Of a stretch of 32,888 nucleotides of DNA, positions 17,401 to 22,069 are shown piece after piece. Where the stretch lies: positions 1 to 32,888 of the forward strand of contig CAIYOD010000054.1 of assembly GCA_903927755.1 (NCBI GenBank), read 5' to 3'. The stretch's first letter is position 1. Every line of letters starts with the position of its first letter. The notes beneath the pieces are model-generated. The model saw nothing but the letters and a program-made list of their open reading frames with translations. It ran no database searches and was not told where the DNA came from. The DNA is from an uncultured Thermoleophilia bacterium. Lineage in GTDB: Bacteria; Actinomycetota; Thermoleophilia; UBA2241. Made by a program: the position numbers and the translations under genes.

Positions 17401-18983
17401 TACGCGTGGACGGCGAGTCGGTCACGATGACCGGCACGGACGAGTACACCTTCCCGGCCGTCACGAAGGGGCACACGATCAGCGTCGAGTTCGCGATCGA
17501 CACGTTCACGATCACCCCGAGTGTCGTCGGCGCCACGCCGCACGGCTCCATCACGCCGGACACGGCCCAGACCGTCGACTACGGCGCGACGCCGAAGTTC
17601 ACCTTTGCGCCGGCCGAGCACTACCACGTGAAGACCGTGCGCGTAGACGGAGACCCGGTGACCTTGACCGGGACCGACGAGTACACCTTCCCGGCGGTCA
17701 CGAAGAGCCACACGATCTCCGTCGAGTTCGCCATCGACACCTTCGCGATCACCGTCACTCCCGGCGCGCACGGCGGCATCACGCCGGGCACCGGCACGGT
17801 CGAGTACGGCAGCTCGCCCGAGTACACGATCACCGCGGACGAGGGCTATCACATCGCCGACGTGGTGGCCGACGCCAAATCGCTCGGCGCGGTCGGCTCC
17901 GTGACCTTCAAGGACGTCGCCGAGACGCACACCCTGAGCGCGACGTTCGCCATCGACAGGTTCAACATCACGCCGAGCGTCGTCGGAGGCTCGGGCGGGC
18001 ACGGCTCCATCACCCCGAGCGAGCCGCAGAGCGTGGATTGGCACGGCACCCCACTCTTCACCTTCGCGCCGGACACCGGCTACGAGGTGGCCGAGGTCCT
18101 GGTGGACGGCACGGCTGTCACGATGACCGGGACGAACGAGTACCAGTTCCCCGCGGTCACTGCCGGGCACACGATCAGCGTCGCGTTCGCCGTCAACACG
18201 TTGACCATTTCGGTGACGTCCGGCGAGCACGGCAGCGTCACGCCGGGCACAGGTGAGGTCGAGTACGGTGGCACGCCCACGTACGCGATCACGCCCGACG
18301 AGGGCTTCCGCGTCGCGGAAGTGCTCGTGGACGGCAGTTCCGTCGGCGCGGTGACGAGCTACCAGTTCGCCGCGGTGCAGGTGGATCACACGCTGGCGGC
18401 GAGCTTCGTCCCGCTCGGCATGCCCTCGACGACGGTGAGCGGCGCGTCCGGCCGCTGGAGCCGGACGCCGGTGACACTGACGTTCACCGGCCACCCCGGC
18501 GAGGCCGGCGTCCCCATCGCCTTCACGGAGTACAAGGCGGGCGAGGGTGAGTGGGCCGAGGGCGCCACGGTCACCATCCGCGGCCAGGGCGAGACGCGGG
18601 TGTGGTACCGGTCCGTGGACGAGACCGGCGCCGTGCAGGACCCGCCCGGCAGCTGCCTGGTGCGCATCGACACGCGCAGGCCCAAGGTCGTGGCGCGGTC
18701 CCTGAGGGCGCGTCCTAGCCAGACCGCCAGGCTGCGCTACAAGGTGAAGGACCCGCTGCCGACCAGCGGCTCGGCGCTCGTGCGCTGCGTCGTGCGCAAC
18801 GCGAAGGGCAAGGTCATGACCCGGTCGAGCGCCGTGCCCGTCGGCGTGAACACGTGGCTCAGGCTGAGGGTCAGTACCTGGGCGATCCACGCCCCGGGCG
18901 CGTACACGGTCGAGCTTCGCGCCAAGGACCGCGCCGGCAACTGGCAGAAGGGCTGGACCAGCGTCCGGCTGACGATCAGGTAG
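5403..18983 (+). CDS. Giant secreted repeat protein: beta-strand modules, LamG-like domain, InlB-B repeats
   Basis: The encoded surface or secreted protein has about 4,526 residues. GTG 5403 is chosen because GGAGG (5394-5398) sits 4 nt upstream. A long basic N-region precedes a hydrophobic segment and a PPARAA-type signal cleavage site near residue 64. Eight modules of about 390-440 residues begin near residues 80, 521, 932, 1661, 2050, 2489, 2906 and 3340. Each opens with W-[DT]-G-G, a WS-N-x-NW signature and P-x-x-GD-x-L-x-F, then beta-strand blocks of the autotransporter-associated (PATR-like) type (TKTGAGTVSL, GGTLHFNADGALP), and ends TLDVVFTP-like. A LamG/concanavalin-like domain lies near 1344-1527, a cadherin/Ig-like domain near 1595-1660, six InlB-B-like repeats near 3877-4338, and an Ig-like C-terminus follows. 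There is no LPXTG, C-terminal membrane helix or autotransporter barrel, so the means of attachment is unknown. Adhesion or matrix function is inferred. Confidence 0.93.
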   Translation: MGARRWGRACGTSRSETTVPGRAATRSFLCRDHAPAVLLLIGLLLLTWALLAAAPPARAATGSSVLGEFLFAPLGGPVGDTHTWDGEAGWDDQKWSNPVNWVDDSLPSNGDDLVFPDGYTAFNDDLLTSVGTVDLGMGTGAHGSAVTVGELLYGRGYDDWGSSWGCPTTLRDDTTISTIPSSNPTGAPFAIGTVSLEDSSGVGHTLTVDPVDWNRVSMEGGLTGKGALVKKGSGVLLLGGYWPESGFTWDGPTDVQAGTLWIVSTGALSSHTDVHIAADATVKATIWDSTEPGRDTWGNTFTGDGTLDLSAGYLTFTAASGSFTGTALCGSEASLTQIGSFPARTEVVGTLRGTGTVGPLTLALLVRYWGGYSAGSVSPAIEDFESGMLTVSGAGSFEPGSSYACDVSDVSGAAGTGNDQLAVDGDMTFAGAAETPVAVVLRSGAGGGEGPAAGFSRAGSYRWSVLRTGGSIAGFTEATVSLDTSPFVAQNPNATGTFDLEVVDHATYQTLDVTYAPPAVVTLGWTGGGIGGNWSDPGNWDLGRVPQDGDSLRFTGDSNVDTVNDLAGLTLEDVEFSSSSVFSVSGNPVTLTGGVSLPDDRATVDWNADIVLSAGTHLFSTLSQELRVAGGISGGSEAQSTLVVGGQGSVRLSGANSFAGDVRVAGQLNVRSGDGLPGTAAVTVQGAGTLSFTNDSSDPWTVANALSGPEGSRIEVQSGAVTLTGDCSGFLGRTWTQTTTTPRLTVAGGVVLNGIVECHGVIAGTGQLDDLDASGTPWLMPPFFSVMLPCFVSPGDAEYAVGTLTAAGTATIGGGATLDVDVSDSGGGLAHDVLAANEVHVTADPGASPAGRVTVVLRSSDGGKAASLENFDPTQQYQWPIVTAGTSLTVDHPECFTVDVTQFNDGSVTGTFSVEQPDGSNALYVMYDPGPVLSWTGGGDGEDWSDPANWNPARVPQDGDSLRFDSWTVAETRNSIAGLTLANVVFDNGGFSVRGEAVTLTGQMTCGGYATENVWLSAITAPNGHRLLVRGVGRLVLSGGLSGGVDGGAGLTKWGTGELSLSGEAQYVGDLGIQAGTLTATAAQAVPGAAAAQVAADATFDCDFTTRGSATLGGTLTGPAGASLHVGRYTTLTLDGDGSGYLGNATVDGVGLNVGVLHVAEGALFGGTPSGTGAIAGSGTIDGFGDIGYVFPGIHGWRQIGALWYPELTPTTLHAGGSVTWSEGQALAVTIEDAAGEPGTGYDQVVVDGSVTVDEDATTVVGLVGDHDGTVGECTGFDPTKAGRWHVLRATGAISGFEPASSAVDTTWFLNDLQDGSFGLELGTQDVDGETYQTLDLVFTPAEFVGPVAGFGNALACGRGYLNAPNSDAVAFSGASEATVEMWVRPHGGATDNTTLMRQRDGGAGTEEIWFAITKDQMLFGGVQNYAEPGWLFFGFDHQLPLEKWSHVAMVKTTTQIQLFINGDLVDAQDYGAPFNEGAPSKAPLTFGGDYLEGNHVPGDLDEIMVYDRALSEEQLAAVYNRGPGQGLAAGVADPVRYYRLDETEGTAAADAGSDGVDAALVDMGAAPWIASTAGREAEGRHSTPGVVALAYGSFGAADLTVDVEQQPEHGTVDLTAAALGQGTYTPSAGWAGTETFTYTVSDGTTTTDPLTAWVTAPAPDTHTWDSGGTTALWSEAANWVGDTVPTDGDSLVFPDGTLYDPVNDLKAGLTLHDITLARPGMAVLGNAITLTGALVRTVADEAHIDWHPDLQLGDEATLGSTAGILNLKEAAVSGGDLTKTGAGTVSLRDASSYTGKTAVEGGTLHFNADGALPAGSAVSIAAGATVDVDPMEKATTAYDNVFSGPEGATLRFSYGTPMLTGDSSGFAGATEAETSVIVTGSLGGTISGKSAVSGSGTVGVMDGVMVLPSMRGEETFAISTLTGSYWTGEAAGFGITDAAGDPGVGYDQLWITGDVDIPAVVDGKGGLMVVPMSIDGTGASGSCANFDPATSYRWLVVHVDGQVNGFDPAAASVFADAFVNDLAGGTFGFELTDHETYRTLDLVFTPVGDTHTWDGEAGTEHPEWSNALNWVGDTVPGNGDSLVFPAGSGYNATNDDLLDDVGAISVGHELFVDGSALGLGADLTLGRDSVWAVTTTTLEDDVSVVSTVTPEPTPESTPYAHLGQDIGMLSPTSGAHALTVENYFGYIVHHGSLAGADAACSLTKKGAGTFVLGGPGGKGNPWSGTNTWAGPTDVQAGTLGIDAPGALSSHTDVHVEGGARVAISFPDAAATDVWSNEFTGSGRIDVESAALTMTAASTEFFGTVDISSGAALTTTGSWPADTVVGGLLRGTGTVGFLTAESGGALSPAVDDYESNTLDGGGMALLKGGSSYVCDVTDAEAAAGLGHDLLALQGDVTFSDTSTDAVTVVLRSGAGGTEGPAPHFDKTTSYRWTILTTPTRINGFDANAVTLDTSAFEAQNPVSGGTFALEVADHTTSQSLDIVYAPGARTVVWDGGGTSEKWSNAANWVGDVAPRDGDTLRFSGSTRPMNTNDLLTSVGGIEFTDGGFVLGGLGLMLTGPVTSTATGTQCIVQLPVTLAADVSATTASADLSLLFVHLNDGVAGHALTAGGAGTVYLGSIDGAGVASTLTKTGAGKLYLISANTFGGAVTVSEGTLATVVDGALPSGAAVAVASGATLACATVVDDLQTWDNPITGPVGAAIELVEQRNLSLTGDSSGFEGTTTVGFKSTLFVDGKLGGALAGAEGVVAGSGTLGSVSGPTVWPGLLSLEGGGCQVTTLTAGAVTLAPGSGMMVDMRDAAGAAGAGFDRVEVTGTVDVTATAGSPCGVAPFTITADGKLGDCSNFDRTTDQSWPILHATGGITDFAADKFTVMTDFFSNAIGEGTFSVALSDDAKTLNLVFTAGHPLSIWDGGAGLGHPEWSNALNWVGDVAPVNNADLSFPSTPVTAHNDAFLTRVHDVTIGAAAGVDGSTLTLGGTLALTTHSSYGISATTLAADTTVLYAAAGYTNPATIAGDVQMVDASSVGHALTFDVRNGGSILTTGHILGTKAACTLTMTGNGLLELGNGAAWSGDNTWSGDTSITSGWITVRRPGALSSLSGRVHVAADAGVDYELNAATPHAVSDATWTGSGNLRALYASDLQLTADSSGFTGTLDGMFGGQIGVLDKAGGNAWTHNGGGFYGHGTLGSLNMGWQGTLSPGDAAYKVATLSGAGDAVLGWGTYTVDVKDATGEAGAGYDTFAAAGSHGIYVNDFADEGRMLTIALRSSDGSAAAEAVNFDPAKTCRWHIASATNGVINWFDRAVYTIDAAAFTNDLDGGSFALGLSNSGKSLDVVFTPRPSATFTWDGGGADDNWSTAANWVGDKAPRDGDSLVFTGATRQTPVNDTLTTIGSVAVTTTGFDVKGAALSITGGMSSDVGTGTTTWEIPLTLGANIQVTSTLGGHFTFTGAVSLGEGEDAKILTTDGAGQIEFDGALSGGSAATYGIIKMSTGPLVLKADNTWQGKLYITGGSVSAYKPGSLPAGVPVEFVGGGEVAAYLGAGVSGTWDNAFTGPGTINVHTGSLTLTGDSSAYTGLSYDRSELTVNGKLAGALGAYGPLRGEGRVGGTAVEGQGRVNIINGGVLQPGAADYDVGTLETRGWTYLAGRTGGDSGSYVVDVCDASGSAGTGYDRLQAVGLGNVTVDAVPAPFVIKLRSSDGTKSADTANFDNSKTYRWHVADQESGTVQGFAAGRVTVDASAFTNALAGGTFGVELSADSKSLDVVFTPCADFTTGPTVGDGGSEFAKTSKQTVAWEMDAAPPAGGVFKVVADDPDSATNVLLGTVDASSETKYSYDWTIAQGPSTGWHVTVQLWSGSGDSAVQYRTKDSQSFDIVPAEYTIKPSVVGTPAHGTISPATDQTVAYKATPKFAFQPETGYHVKEVKVDGSLVTMTGENEYTFPAVKADHTISVEFAVDTFTITPSVVGATPHGSITPDTSQTVDYGATPKFAFDADDDYHVKTVRVDGESVTMTGTDEYTFPAVTKGHTISVEFAIDTFTITPSVVGATPHGSITPDTAQTVDYGATPKFTFAPAEHYHVKTVRVDGDPVTLTGTDEYTFPAVTKSHTISVEFAIDTFAITVTPGAHGGITPGTGTVEYGSSPEYTITADEGYHIADVVADAKSLGAVGSVTFKDVAETHTLSATFAIDRFNITPSVVGGSGGHGSITPSEPQSVDWHGTPLFTFAPDTGYEVAEVLVDGTAVTMTGTNEYQFPAVTAGHTISVAFAVNTLTISVTSGEHGSVTPGTGEVEYGGTPTYAITPDEGFRVAEVLVDGSSVGAVTSYQFAAVQVDHTLAASFVPLGMPSTTVSGASGRWSRTPVTLTFTGHPGEAGVPIAFTEYKAGEGEWAEGATVTIRGQGETRVWYRSVDETGAVQDPPGSCLVRIDTRRPKVVARSLRARPSQTARLRYKVKDPLPTSGSALVRCVVRNAKGKVMTRSSAVPVGVNTWLRLRVSTWAIHAPGAYTVELRAKDRAGNWQKGWTSVRLTIR
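5640..16698 (+). repeat. Eight coding modules of about 1.2-1.3 kb within the giant gene
   Basis: Module starts are near 5640, 6963, 8196, 10383, 11550, 12867, 14118 and 15420. All are marked by the same W-[DT]-G-G / W-S-x-x-x-NW / GD-x-L-x-F opening and a closing LDVVFTP-like strand. The third and fourth are separated by the LamG-like and cadherin-like domains (about 9432-10380). Modules 1, 5 and 7 share the longer DGEAG/DGGAG-type opening with EWSN or KWSN. Modules 2 and 3 share WTGGG and VPQDGDSLRF. Modules 6 and 8 share WDGGG and APRDGD. This suggests more than one round of internal duplication. Confidence 0.8.
17031..18413 (+). repeat. Six tandem InlB-B-like repeats (period about 237 nt)
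   Basis: Repeat units start at 17031, 17268, 17505, 17742, 17961 and 18201. The first three intervals are exactly 237 nt (79 codons); the later ones are 219, 240 and about 213. Each unit reads FTITPSV..HGSITP, then YGATPKF or an equivalent, a Y-H-V or Y-x-V strand, VDG, and HTISVEFA. This is the divergent InlB B-repeat (beta-grasp) pattern. Units 2 and 3 are nearly identical in DNA, indicating recent duplication or conversion. Confidence 0.85.
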
Positions 18984-19378
18984 AAGACGGGCGGCCGGAG
19001 GGCGCGGCCGCCGCCCAGAGGCCGGGCGGGTTCACCTACCCCGTCCCGCCCGGCCTCGATGCCTCGAAGCGCCATGGGAGAACCCCGGCCCGGCCGCGGT
19101 AGAGGCCGCGCGGACCGCGGGCGCGTCCGTCCTGCTCACGGAGGACGCGCGGCTGCTTCGGGCCGCGACGGCGCCGGGCGAGGGCCTGAGCGCCGTCGAT
19201 CCTTTCTCGATCTGACCGCAAGGCCATCCCGGGAGTCTCGCCGCGAGCCGGCTCCGCTTCGCCGCCGCCCAAGCGGGTACAAACCAGTGGTACAGCGACG
19301 ATCGGGGGCCCGACGAGGGTCCCGGCCATGGGGATGCGCGCCATGCCTGGCGAGGGGGCGCGGAAACGGAGGGATCGT
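18984..19378. other. Gap between giant gene and NHL gene, with a possible gene remnant
   Basis: This 395 nt gap contains the hairpin at 19018-19057. A + strand reading frame running up to a stop at 19213-19215 has strongly GC-biased third positions and reads protein-like (for example AARTAGASVLLTEDARLL), but no plausible start or ribosome site was found. It could be the 3' remnant of a lost gene or chance in GC-rich DNA. The last 50 nt before 19379 are duplicated before the second NHL gene. Confidence 0.4.
19018..19057 (+). terminator. Perfect 13-bp hairpin after the giant gene
   Basis: Arms 19018-19030 and 19045-19057 are exact reverse complements (GAGGCCGGGCGGG and its complement) with a 14 nt loop. 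The hairpin lies 35 nt after the stop codon and has no T-tract. It is the likely terminator of the 13.6 kb gene. Confidence 0.7.
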
Positions 19379-20611
19379 ATGGACGCTCGTACACTCATCG
19401 ACTCGCGACCGCGGCTCGCGCTCGTGACCGCGACGGCGCTGCTCCTGCTGACGCTTGTCGCCGTCCTGCTCGCCTTCGCGGCGCCGGCCGACGCCGCCTA
19501 CACGTACTCGTACAAGTTCGGCGGCCCGGGCGCCGGCGACGGGCAGTTCAACGGGCCGGTGGGCCTGGCCGTCGCCCAGGACGGCAGGGTCTACGCCACC
19601 GACGCCGGCAACGCGCGCGTCCAGGTCTTCGCCGCCGACGGTACCTTCCAGTCCAAGTGGGGCTCGCCGGGTACGGGGCCCTCCCTCTTCGGGCTGCCGT
19701 GGGGCATCACGCTGGGGCCCGACGGGTCCATCTACGTCGCCGACACGGGCAACAGCTACGTCGAGCAGTTCGACGCCGCCGGCGCCTACCTGAGGACGTG
19801 GGGCAGCGCCGGCCCCGGCGCCGGCCAGTTCAACGGCCTCCGCGGCATCGCCGCCAGCCGGGCCGGGGACGTCTTCACCACCGAGCTCGGCACGTCGCGC
19901 GTGCAGAAGTTCTCGTCGACCGGCGCGTTCGCCCTCGCGTGGGGCTCGACGGGCTTCGAGAACGGGCAGTTCGGCGTGCCCATCGCCTGCGCCGCCGACG
20001 CGCTCGGCAACGTGTACGTGCTCGACATCGGCCGCGCCCGCGTGCAGAAGTTCTCCAGCTCCGGCGCCTTCGTCACCGGCTGGAGCGGCGCCGGCCAGGC
20101 TCCGGCTCAGTTGATGGGCCCGATGAGCATCGCCGTGGACGCCAACGGCGACGTCTACGTCGCGGACACCGGCAACGACCGAGTGCAGAAGTTCACCAGC
20201 GACGGGTACTGGGTCACCAGCATCGGCAGCAACGGCGTCGGCGACGGCCAGTTCGAGGCCCCCTTGGCGCTCGCCGTCGCGCCGGACTACCGCTTGTACG
20301 TGGGCGACGGGAACAAGAACAACGTCCAGGTCTTCACCGACCCGACTGCCGGCCTGCCGGTGATCGCCACCGTCTCGCCGATCTCCGGCAAGCGCAAGTC
20401 CGTGGTCACGATCACGGGTACCGCGTTCGGCCAGATCCGGGGCGCCGGCTACGTGAAGTTCGGCTCCAAGAAGGTGACGAGCTACACGTCGTGGAGCTCG
20501 ACCACCATCGTCTGCAAGGTGCCGAAGACCGCGGCCTACGGCAAGGTCAAGGTCCGGGTCGTGACGCCGGGCGGCACCAGCGCCGCTAAGAGGTTCACGG
20601 TCACGAGGTAA
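19379..20611 (+). CDS. Secreted NHL-repeat protein with C-terminal IPT/TIG domain, copy 1
   Basis: This is a 410-residue exported protein. The ATG at 19379 has GGAGGG (19368-19373) 5 nt upstream. An earlier in-frame ATG at 19328 would put 17 extra residues before the signal and is less likely. Residues 1-38 form a signal peptide (basic start, long Leu/Ala core, APADAA cleavage region). About six NHL-type repeats follow (VYVADTGNDRVQKF and similar), probably forming a beta-propeller. From about residue 330 there is an IPT/TIG immunoglobulin-like domain with SGKRKSVVTITG and VKFGSKKVTSY. Such proteins are usually extracellular binding or scaffold proteins, and the ligand is unknown. It is followed by a nearly identical-length paralogue 120 nt downstream. 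Confidence 0.92.
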   Translation: MDARTLIDSRPRLALVTATALLLLTLVAVLLAFAAPADAAYTYSYKFGGPGAGDGQFNGPVGLAVAQDGRVYATDAGNARVQVFAADGTFQSKWGSPGTGPSLFGLPWGITLGPDGSIYVADTGNSYVEQFDAAGAYLRTWGSAGPGAGQFNGLRGIAASRAGDVFTTELGTSRVQKFSSTGAFALAWGSTGFENGQFGVPIACAADALGNVYVLDIGRARVQKFSSSGAFVTGWSGAGQAPAQLMGPMSIAVDANGDVYVADTGNDRVQKFTSDGYWVTSIGSNGVGDGQFEAPLALAVAPDYRLYVGDGNKNNVQVFTDPTAGLPVIATVSPISGKRKSVVTITGTAFGQIRGAGYVKFGSKKVTSYTSWSSTTIVCKVPKTAAYGKVKVRVVTPGGTSAAKRFTVTR

Positions 20612-20622
20612 GGAGAGGCCCG

Positions 20623-20646
20623 GTTCGGACCCGATGAGGGCCGAAC
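20623..20646 (+). terminator. Weak hairpin after NHL copy 1
   Basis: GTTCGG-A-CCC pairs with GGG-CCGAAC, giving nine pairs with one bulged A around a 5 nt GATGA loop, starting 12 nt after the stop codon. It may be a terminator or attenuator between the two NHL copies. It is weaker than the hairpins at 4671, 5074 and 19018. Confidence 0.4.
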
Positions 20647-20731
20647 GGACGGAAGCTGACCGCCGGCGAGGGACGCGGCCAGGGGGATGCGCGCCATGCC
20701 TGACGAAGGGGCGCGGAAACGGAGGGATCGT

Positions 20732-21964
20732 ATGGACGCTCGTGCACTCATCGACTCGCGACCGCGGCTTGCGCTCGCGACCGCGACGACCCTGCTCTCG
20801 CTGGCGCTGTTCGCCGTCCTGCTCGCCTTTGCTGCGCCGGCCGATGCCGCCTACACCTACTCCTTCAAGTTCGGCGCCCCGGGCGCCGGAGACGGCCAGT
20901 TCACCTACCCGTCCGGCCTGGCCATCGGTCAGGACGGTCGCGTGTACGTCACCGACCCCGGCAATCCGCGCGTGCAGGTCTTCGCCGCCGACGGGACCTA
21001 CCTCTCGAAGTGGGGAGCGGGGGGCTCGGGCCCCTCGCTGTTCTCCGCGCCCTGGGCTGTCGCGACGGCGCCCGACGGATCCGTCTACGTCTCCGACATC
21101 GGCAACAACTACGTCGAGCAGTTCGACGCCGCCGGCGCATACCTGAGGATGTGGGGCAGCCCCGGCGCCGGCGCCGGCCAGTTCTCGAGCGCCTACGGGA
21201 TCTCGGTCGACGGCGCCGGCAGCGTCTACACGGCGGAGATCGCCAATCCGCGCGTGCAGCGGTTCTCGTCCACCGGGTCGTTCCTCAGCCTGTGGGGCTC
21301 GATGGGCGATGAGAACGGGCAGTTCAACGCGCCGTGGGCCTGCGCCGCCGACGCGCTCGGCAACGTGTACGTGCTCGACATCGCGCTGGCCCGCGTGCAG
21401 AAGTTCTCGAGCACGGGCGCGTTCATCGTCGGCTGGGGCGGCCAGGGTCCGGCCCCGGCGCAGTTCAGCTCGCCGATGGGCCTCGCCGTCGACCCCGACG
21501 GCAACGTGTACGTCGCGGACGTCGGCAACAACCGCGTGCAGAAGTTCACCAGCAGCGGCGTCTGGGTCACGAGCATCGGCGCCCCGGGCCCCGGTGACGG
21601 CCAGTTCGAGGCTGCGGGGGCTCTCGCCGTCGATCCGAGCTACCGGGTGTACGTGGCCGACTTCGCCAAGGACGCCATCCAGGTCTTCACCGACCCGACC
21701 GCCGGCCTGCCGGTGATCGCCACCGTCACGCCGACCTCCGGCAAGCGCAAGGCCAAGGTGACGATCACAGGCGCAGTGTTCGGTCAGGTGCGGGGCGCCG
21801 GCTACGTGAAGTTCGGCTCCAAGAAGGTGACGAGCTACACGTCGTGGAGCTCGACCAGCATCGTCTGCAAGGTGCCGAAGACCGCGGCCTACGGCAAGGT
21901 CAAGGTCCGGGTCGTAACGCCGGGAGGCACCAGCTCTGCCAAGCGGTTCACGATCACGAGGTAG
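20732..21964 (+). CDS. Secreted NHL-repeat protein with C-terminal IPT/TIG domain, copy 2
   Basis: This paralogue is exactly 410 residues long, like its upstream neighbour. The ATG at 20732 is preceded by the same GGAGGG ribosome site (20721-20726). The signal peptide (residues 1-38, ending APADAA), six NHL-type repeats (VYVSDIGNNYVEQF, VYVADVGNNRVQKF) and C-terminal IPT/TIG domain are in the same order. The propeller part differs at many positions from copy 1, while the ends are almost identical, so the copies may bind different ligands or be kept alike at the ends by gene conversion. It lies just upstream of a sugar-nucleotide cassette but in what looks like a separate unit. Confidence 0.92.
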   Translation: MDARALIDSRPRLALATATTLLSLALFAVLLAFAAPADAAYTYSFKFGAPGAGDGQFTYPSGLAIGQDGRVYVTDPGNPRVQVFAADGTYLSKWGAGGSGPSLFSAPWAVATAPDGSVYVSDIGNNYVEQFDAAGAYLRMWGSPGAGAGQFSSAYGISVDGAGSVYTAEIANPRVQRFSSTGSFLSLWGSMGDENGQFNAPWACAADALGNVYVLDIALARVQKFSSTGAFIVGWGGQGPAPAQFSSPMGLAVDPDGNVYVADVGNNRVQKFTSSGVWVTSIGAPGPGDGQFEAAGALAVDPSYRVYVADFAKDAIQVFTDPTAGLPVIATVTPTSGKRKAKVTITGAVFGQVRGAGYVKFGSKKVTSYTSWSSTSIVCKVPKTAAYGKVKVRVVTPGGTSSAKRFTITR

Positions 21965-22005
21965 AGGGGGTTCAGGATTCGCGCGCCCCGCGGCGAAGGA
22001 ACAGG

Positions 22006-22011
22006 TAGGCT
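22006..22011 (+). promoter_or_regulatory. Candidate -10 (TAGGCT) before the capE-type gene
   Basis: TAGGCT fits TAnnnT in the 105 nt gap before the sugar cassette and would give a leader of about 50 nt. A similar TAAGCT lies at 32022-32027 before the PqqD-like gene. No good -35 is visible, so this is weak. Confidence 0.2.
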
Positions 22012-22069
22012 CGGTCCGACGTCCGCCGACGGGCGGGGGAGACCGACATCCGACAGCGAGGTGGGCAGC

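Larger units (their letters stand above)
19329..21964 (+). repeat. Tandem duplication of the NHL/IPT gene with its ribosome-site region
   Basis: Copy 1 (about 19329-20611) and copy 2 (about 20687-21964) are direct repeats that include about 50 nt of upstream sequence and the identical GGAGGG ribosome site. The first 60 codons and the last 150 nt (IPT domain) are almost identical in DNA, with only a few differences in the last 145 nt compared. The NHL-repeat middle is clearly more diverged. Confidence 0.9.

Noticed and set aside
16700-18983. C-terminal autotransporter beta-barrel in the giant protein
   Set aside because: The C-terminus is InlB-B-like repeats plus Ig-like sequence ending in basic residues, with no alternating barrel strands or terminal aromatic residue.
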